This document shows positions 17,974-20,781 of a stretch of 20,781 nt of DNA, piece by piece. Under the pieces are notes generated by a model that saw only the letters and a program-made list of their open reading frames with translations, was not told the DNA's origin and searched no databases. Source of the DNA: Porphyra umbilicalis. Its lineage: Eukaryota > Rhodophyta > Bangiophyceae > Bangiales > Bangiaceae. The translations under genes and the position numbers were made by a program. Numbering within the stretch: position 1 is the stretch's first letter; each line of letters opens with the position of its first letter. Where the stretch lies: the NCBI GenBank assembly GCA_002049455.2, contig KV919342.1, positions 1 through 20,781 on the forward strand, read 5' to 3'.

Positions 17974-18640
17974 ACACTCAGAAAAAGGGCGGCGGCGACG
18001 GCAGGCGAGTTCGGACCCGGTGAGCCCTGCGGGGCGCCGTTGTGGTCTTCAGCGTCACTTTCAGCCATCGCAGCGCCCGCACCCAAGGGGATGACTGCGA
18101 TCTGTCATCAGTCGAAATCAGGCGCAGGTGACAGACTGACCCAGGCCGATCGTTCTTCAGAGCCGAGCGTAACAACATGTCCACGTCTCGCGCATACGTC
18201 AGTTCGTACGTCAGTCCCTACAGCATGCGCTGCGCGGTGCGCTGCGCCGAACGCCGCGCTCTATCAGCTTGTGTGCCGGGCAATCTCCGCCCGCACGCAC
18301 CTCATACGTATCCGGGAGACGAAGGATCTCATATGAGACCACCGCAAGCTCAAAAGCCCAGCCACATACTGTCGCCCTGGAAAAAGTACGATCATTAGAG
18401 ACAAATGGTGCATGCAGAGTGCGGCACAGTCCTGCAGATTGATGCCGCGCCTAGAGATACGGTCAGACTGCTGACGGCAGCACCAGAGGATACCAGACAC
18501 TGACCTCCACTTCTCGCGCCTGGGCGGTATGTGTACTCGAAGTACCTGAGGTAGTTCCTCACAAGAATGGCAAGTTGCTGATTAGTAATTCCATTTGGAG
18601 ATATCGCGTTATCCGGTTGCTTGATGGTGGCGGACGAGTG
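17974..18640 (-). other. Candidate upstream exons of the opposite-strand gene
   Basis: Three segments form a phase-consistent chain. Exon one ends at 18,546 (CTCAG before GTACTT) and encodes NAISPNGITNQQLAILVRNY. Exon two, 18,301-18,376, follows CTAATGAT...CTTTTTCCAG, ends GAG before GTGCGT, and encodes FELAVVSYEILRLPDTYE. Exon three, 18,101 to about 17,974, follows a TGACAG acceptor and encodes an acidic MAESDAEDHN peptide. The final donor (GTGGAA at 17,973) is weak. The better GTACGT site at 17,960 does not match the phase of the main exon. The start codon of exon one was not found. Treat as a hypothesis needing transcripts. Confidence 0.3.
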
Positions 18641-18650
18641 AGCTCGATTT

Positions 18651-19084
18651 GGTGGCCGCCGCCCTCCACGCCTCGGCCGAACCTCGCGGCGCCACACACT
18701 TGAGGGGTCGCCACTGGGGAGCGTTGCAGGGAGGGGGCGCCAGTGGCACACGGGTGTGAAGGGCCGCGCCAGGTCTGTGTGCGTGCGGGCAGCAGGGGCT
18801 AGGTTTGGACGAGGCGCTCGTCGAGCTGTGCGCGCGCGGCGCCCGATGCATGCCCTCGTGTCGTCGACAACGCATGCCCCTCTTCGTCTTCACCACTCCT
18901 TTCTCCACCCCCCACCCTCCCACGCGCTGGTTTGTCATTCTTTTCCGTTTGACGAACCCCGATCCCCATCCGCTTGCCCCCCCACCACCACGTTCACAGA
19001 GAGAGGCTGACACTTGTGACAGCTACCCCGCTTTCCAACGCGTGATATTCACTTACCCCCAGTGCGGTACGGACCTATATCGTA
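18651..19084. other. GC-rich spacer before the tandem array
   Basis: Composition returns to host level. C/T-rich patches at 18,890-18,990 resemble a promoter-proximal or intronic pyrimidine tract. Minus-strand frames are open from about 18,850 toward 18,600 with Pro/Ala/Ser-rich peptides that could form a first exon of the opposite-strand gene, but no clear start or domain is seen. Confidence 0.35.
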
Positions 19085-20309
19085 AGTCGGCCACCTTCGG
19101 GGAGGCCGGCTGGATCGCGGCCCGCCCCTGTGCTGGGCAGGGCCGCGTATCCACGCCGTCGGCGTGGGCGCCCCTTTTGTGAGGGCGCTCGCCGGCGGTG
19201 CAAGAGGGCCGCCACTTGGGTTAGGCGGCCCCAGGACACTGTTTGGGCCGCCTCTGGACAGGCGGCCCCGGTGCAAACCCGAGTCGGCCACCTTCGGGGA
19301 GGCCGGCTGGATCGCGGCCCGCCCCTCTGCTGGGCAGGGCCGCGTATCCACGCCGTCGGCGTGGGCGCCCCTTTTGTGAGGGCGCCCGCCGGCGGTGCAA
19401 GAGGGCCGCCACTTGGGTTAGGCGGCCCCAGGACACTGTTTGGGCCGCCTCTGGACAGGCGGCCCCGGTGCAAACCCGAGTCGGCCACCTTCGGGGAGGC
19501 CGGCTGGATCGCGGCCCGCCCCTTGCTGGGCAGGGCCGCGTATCCACGCCGTCGGCGTGGGCGCCCCTTTTGTGAGGGCGCCCGCCGGCGGTGTAAGAGG
19601 GCCGCCACTTGGGTTAGGCGGCCCCAGGACACTGTTTGGGCCGCCTCTGGACAGGCGGCCCCGGTGCAAACCCGAGTCGGCCACCTTCGGGGAGACCGGC
19701 GGATCGCGGCTCGCCCCTCTGCTGGGCAGGGCCGCGTATCCACGCCGTCGGCGTGGGCGCCCCTTTTGTGAGGGCGCCCGCCGGCGGTGCAAGAGGGCCG
19801 CCACTTGGGTTAGGCGGCCCCAGGACACTGTTTGGGCCGCCTCTGGACAGGCGGCCCCGGTGCAAACCCGAGTCGGCCACCTTCGGGGAGGCCGGCGGGA
19901 TCGCGGCCCGCCCCTCTGCTGGGCGGGCCGCGTATCCACGCCGTCGGCGTGGGCGCCCCTTTTGTGAGGGCGCCCGCCGGCGGTGCAAGAGGGCCGCCAC
20001 TTGGGTTAGGCGGCCCCAGGACACTGTTTGGGCCGCCTCTGGACAGGCGGCCCCGGTGCAAACCCGAGTCGGCCACCTTCGGGGAGGCCGGCGGGATCGC
20101 GGCCCGCCCCTCTGCTGGGCGGGCCGCGTATCCACGCCGTCGGCGTGGGCGCCCCTTTTGTGAGGGCGCCCGCCGGCGGTGCAAGAGGGCCGCCACTTGG
20201 GTTAGGCGGCCCCAGGACACTGTTTGGGCCGCCTCTGGACAGGCGGCCCCGGTGCAAATCTGAGTCGGCCACCTTCGGGGAGGCCGGCTGTGTGGCGGCC
20301 CACCCCTTT
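19085..20309. repeat. 196/197-bp tandem repeat array, six full units plus a partial, each a string of hairpins
   Basis: Units begin at AGTCGGCC, at 19,085, 19,282, 19,479, 19,675, 19,871 and 20,067, with a partial seventh at 20,263 that decays near 20,309. Periods are 197, 197, 196, 196, 196 and 196. Units are about 95 % or more alike. In the second unit these stems can be read directly: 19,285-19,305 (5+2 bp around TTCG), 19,313-19,344 (12 bp with one bulged A), 19,348-19,364 (7 bp), 19,363-19,387 (8 bp), 19,403-19,428 (8 bp) and 19,442-19,465 (9 bp). About half of all bases are paired. Long frames in both directions are by-products of the absence of stops. The array could be a satellite, a structured RNA source, or the leader of an adjacent element. 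Confidence 0.93.
19282..19478. other. Representative hairpin-string unit of the array
   Basis: The unit's stems follow each other with spacers of 20 bases or fewer. The 12-bp stem pairs CGCGGCCCGCCC with GGGC-A-GGGCCGCG; in units five and six the bulged A is absent and the stem is perfect. The loop of this stem varies (CTCTGCT, CTGTGCT, CTTGCT) while the arms stay fixed. The last two hairpins share the arm GGGCCGCC/GGCGGCCC, so the right arm of one can also pair with the left arm of the next. Confidence 0.75.
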
Positions 20310-20415
20310 GAACTGTCTGCTCGATCGACGTTGAAACATTACGGCCCTAGCCCTGTAAGAAAAGGTCCCGCCGCGTGATAAAACCGCTTGCGCAGACGGT
20401 GAGGCCGCTCCCGGT
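20310..20415. other. Short leader between the array and the partial ORF
   Basis: About 105 bases of unique sequence of mixed composition. I searched by eye for a tRNA-primer-binding-like site of a retrotransposon and saw no obvious match. There is no clear promoter element. Confidence 0.4.
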
Positions 20416-20781
20416 ATGTCAAAGCACGGTAGTCCGCCGAGTCCCAACGGCGACGACGTCCCAATGAGCGGATCTGACGAGGTTTCGGGGCGCGGTGTCA
20501 ACTATGCGCGCGGTCAGCGGCGCCGTTTCGGTCGGGCCCAAGCTAACGCGGCACGACTGGCGGCTGAGGCGCTGCGGATCGCCCAAGCCGCGGCAGCGGC
20601 GGCCGACGCCTTGCAAAGCTCACGGCTGGATGGAGCCCTGCCAGCGGCTCGGCGGGGCGACGATGGGCCCCGCGTGTTTGATTCATTGCGGCGCGGCTCG
20701 GACGGCGGCCGGTCAGGCCCTAACGATCTTCCACGCCCCCCTGCTGCCGTCGCGGCGTCTGGCGGGCAGATGGCAGCCGTC
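20416..20781 (+). CDS. Partial ORF of unknown function, open at the window end
   Basis: From ATG 20,416 the frame is open for 122 codons to the last base, so the gene continues beyond the window. The peptide opens with a polar stretch (SKHGSPPSPNGDDVPMSGSD) and a short basic patch (RGQRRRFGR). An Ala-rich amphipathic helix from about residue 40 to 65 (NAARLAAEALRIAQAAAAAA) follows, then a Gly/Arg/Pro-rich region. Third positions are mostly G or C and no homopolymer is present. No domain can be named. A basic patch plus helix at the N-terminus would suit a retrotransposon gag protein or a chromatin protein, but this is speculation. The start is the first ATG in frame; a second ATG 16 codons later is possible. 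Confidence 0.5.
   Translation, partial: MSKHGSPPSPNGDDVPMSGSDEVSGRGVNYARGQRRRFGRAQANAARLAAEALRIAQAAAAAADALQSSRLDGALPAARRGDDGPRVFDSLRRGSDGGRSGPNDLPRPPAAVAASGGQMAAV

Larger units (their letters stand above)
10963..18650. mobile_element. Transposon-derived island (DNA transposon region), ends not defined
   Basis: Base composition changes sharply near 10,963, from GC-saturated host sequence to roughly balanced sequence, and returns near 18,650. Inside lie an intact TNP2/Plavaka-like transposase and an opposite-strand companion gene, plus decayed ORFs. I looked for CACTA/TAGTG termini and clear long terminal inverted repeats near the composition edges and found none, so this may be two or more elements rather than one. 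The limits given are the composition edges. Confidence 0.55.

Noticed and set aside
10963..18650. CACTA-type termini for the mobile region
   Set aside because: No CACTA or TAGTG at the composition edges and no clear long inverted termini could be found by eye, so no ends are claimed.
19085..20309. CRISPR array or coding tandem repeat
   Set aside because: There are no alternating short repeats and unique spacers; the whole 196-bp unit repeats. Overlapping ORFs run in both directions merely because stops are rare.
1..20781. tRNA or rRNA genes
   Set aside because: I saw no B-box-like GGTTCGAATCC with a cloverleaf and no rRNA-like sequence on either strand.

Overview
The window looks like nuclear DNA of a eukaryote with a very GC-rich genome. 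Signs are GT-AG introns, ATG starts in a CACC-type context, no bacterial operon layout, and proteins full of Ala, Gly and Pro runs. A bangiophyte red alga (Porphyra/Pyropia type) fits best: few introns, coding GC far above 60 %, and transposons of ordinary composition embedded in GC-rich host DNA. That assignment is inference; a GC-rich green alga is not excluded.

Region 1 (1-10,960) is GC-rich host DNA with three recognisable genes. A two-exon BAG-domain-like small protein (363-1237, +) faces an intronless CX5R protein phosphatase of the tyrosine-phosphatase-3 type (1869-3566, -). A large PP2C-type Ser/Thr phosphatase (about 5072-8853, -) follows. The PP2C catalytic motifs are all present but lie in several reading frames, and every frame change falls at a long C or G homopolymer. 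Repeats here are homopolymers of 9-27 bases, GCC/GGC arrays and a 15-bp minisatellite. I find no confident gene in 8854-10,960.

Region 2 (about 10,963 to about 18,650) drops abruptly to ordinary base composition and is read as one or more transposons. It holds an intact single-exon TNP2/Plavaka-like DDE transposase (11,946-14,705, +). A convergent unrecognised gene lies on the other strand (16,993-17,875, - with candidate upstream exons to about 18.6 kb). Between them are degenerate ORFs, two with zinc-finger-like cysteine clusters, and a 183-bp tandem duplication. Exact element ends were not found.

Region 3 (about 18,650-20,781) is GC-rich again. It contains six full copies and one partial copy of a 196/197-bp tandem repeat (19,085 to about 20,309). 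Each unit is a string of perfect or near-perfect hairpins, including one closed by a C(TTCG)G tetraloop. Differences between copies mostly fall in loops and a bulge. An ATG ORF (20,416 onward), still open at the window edge, starts about 105 bp after the array. The structured array is the strongest candidate for something undescribed; the serial frame breaks in the PP2C gene come second.
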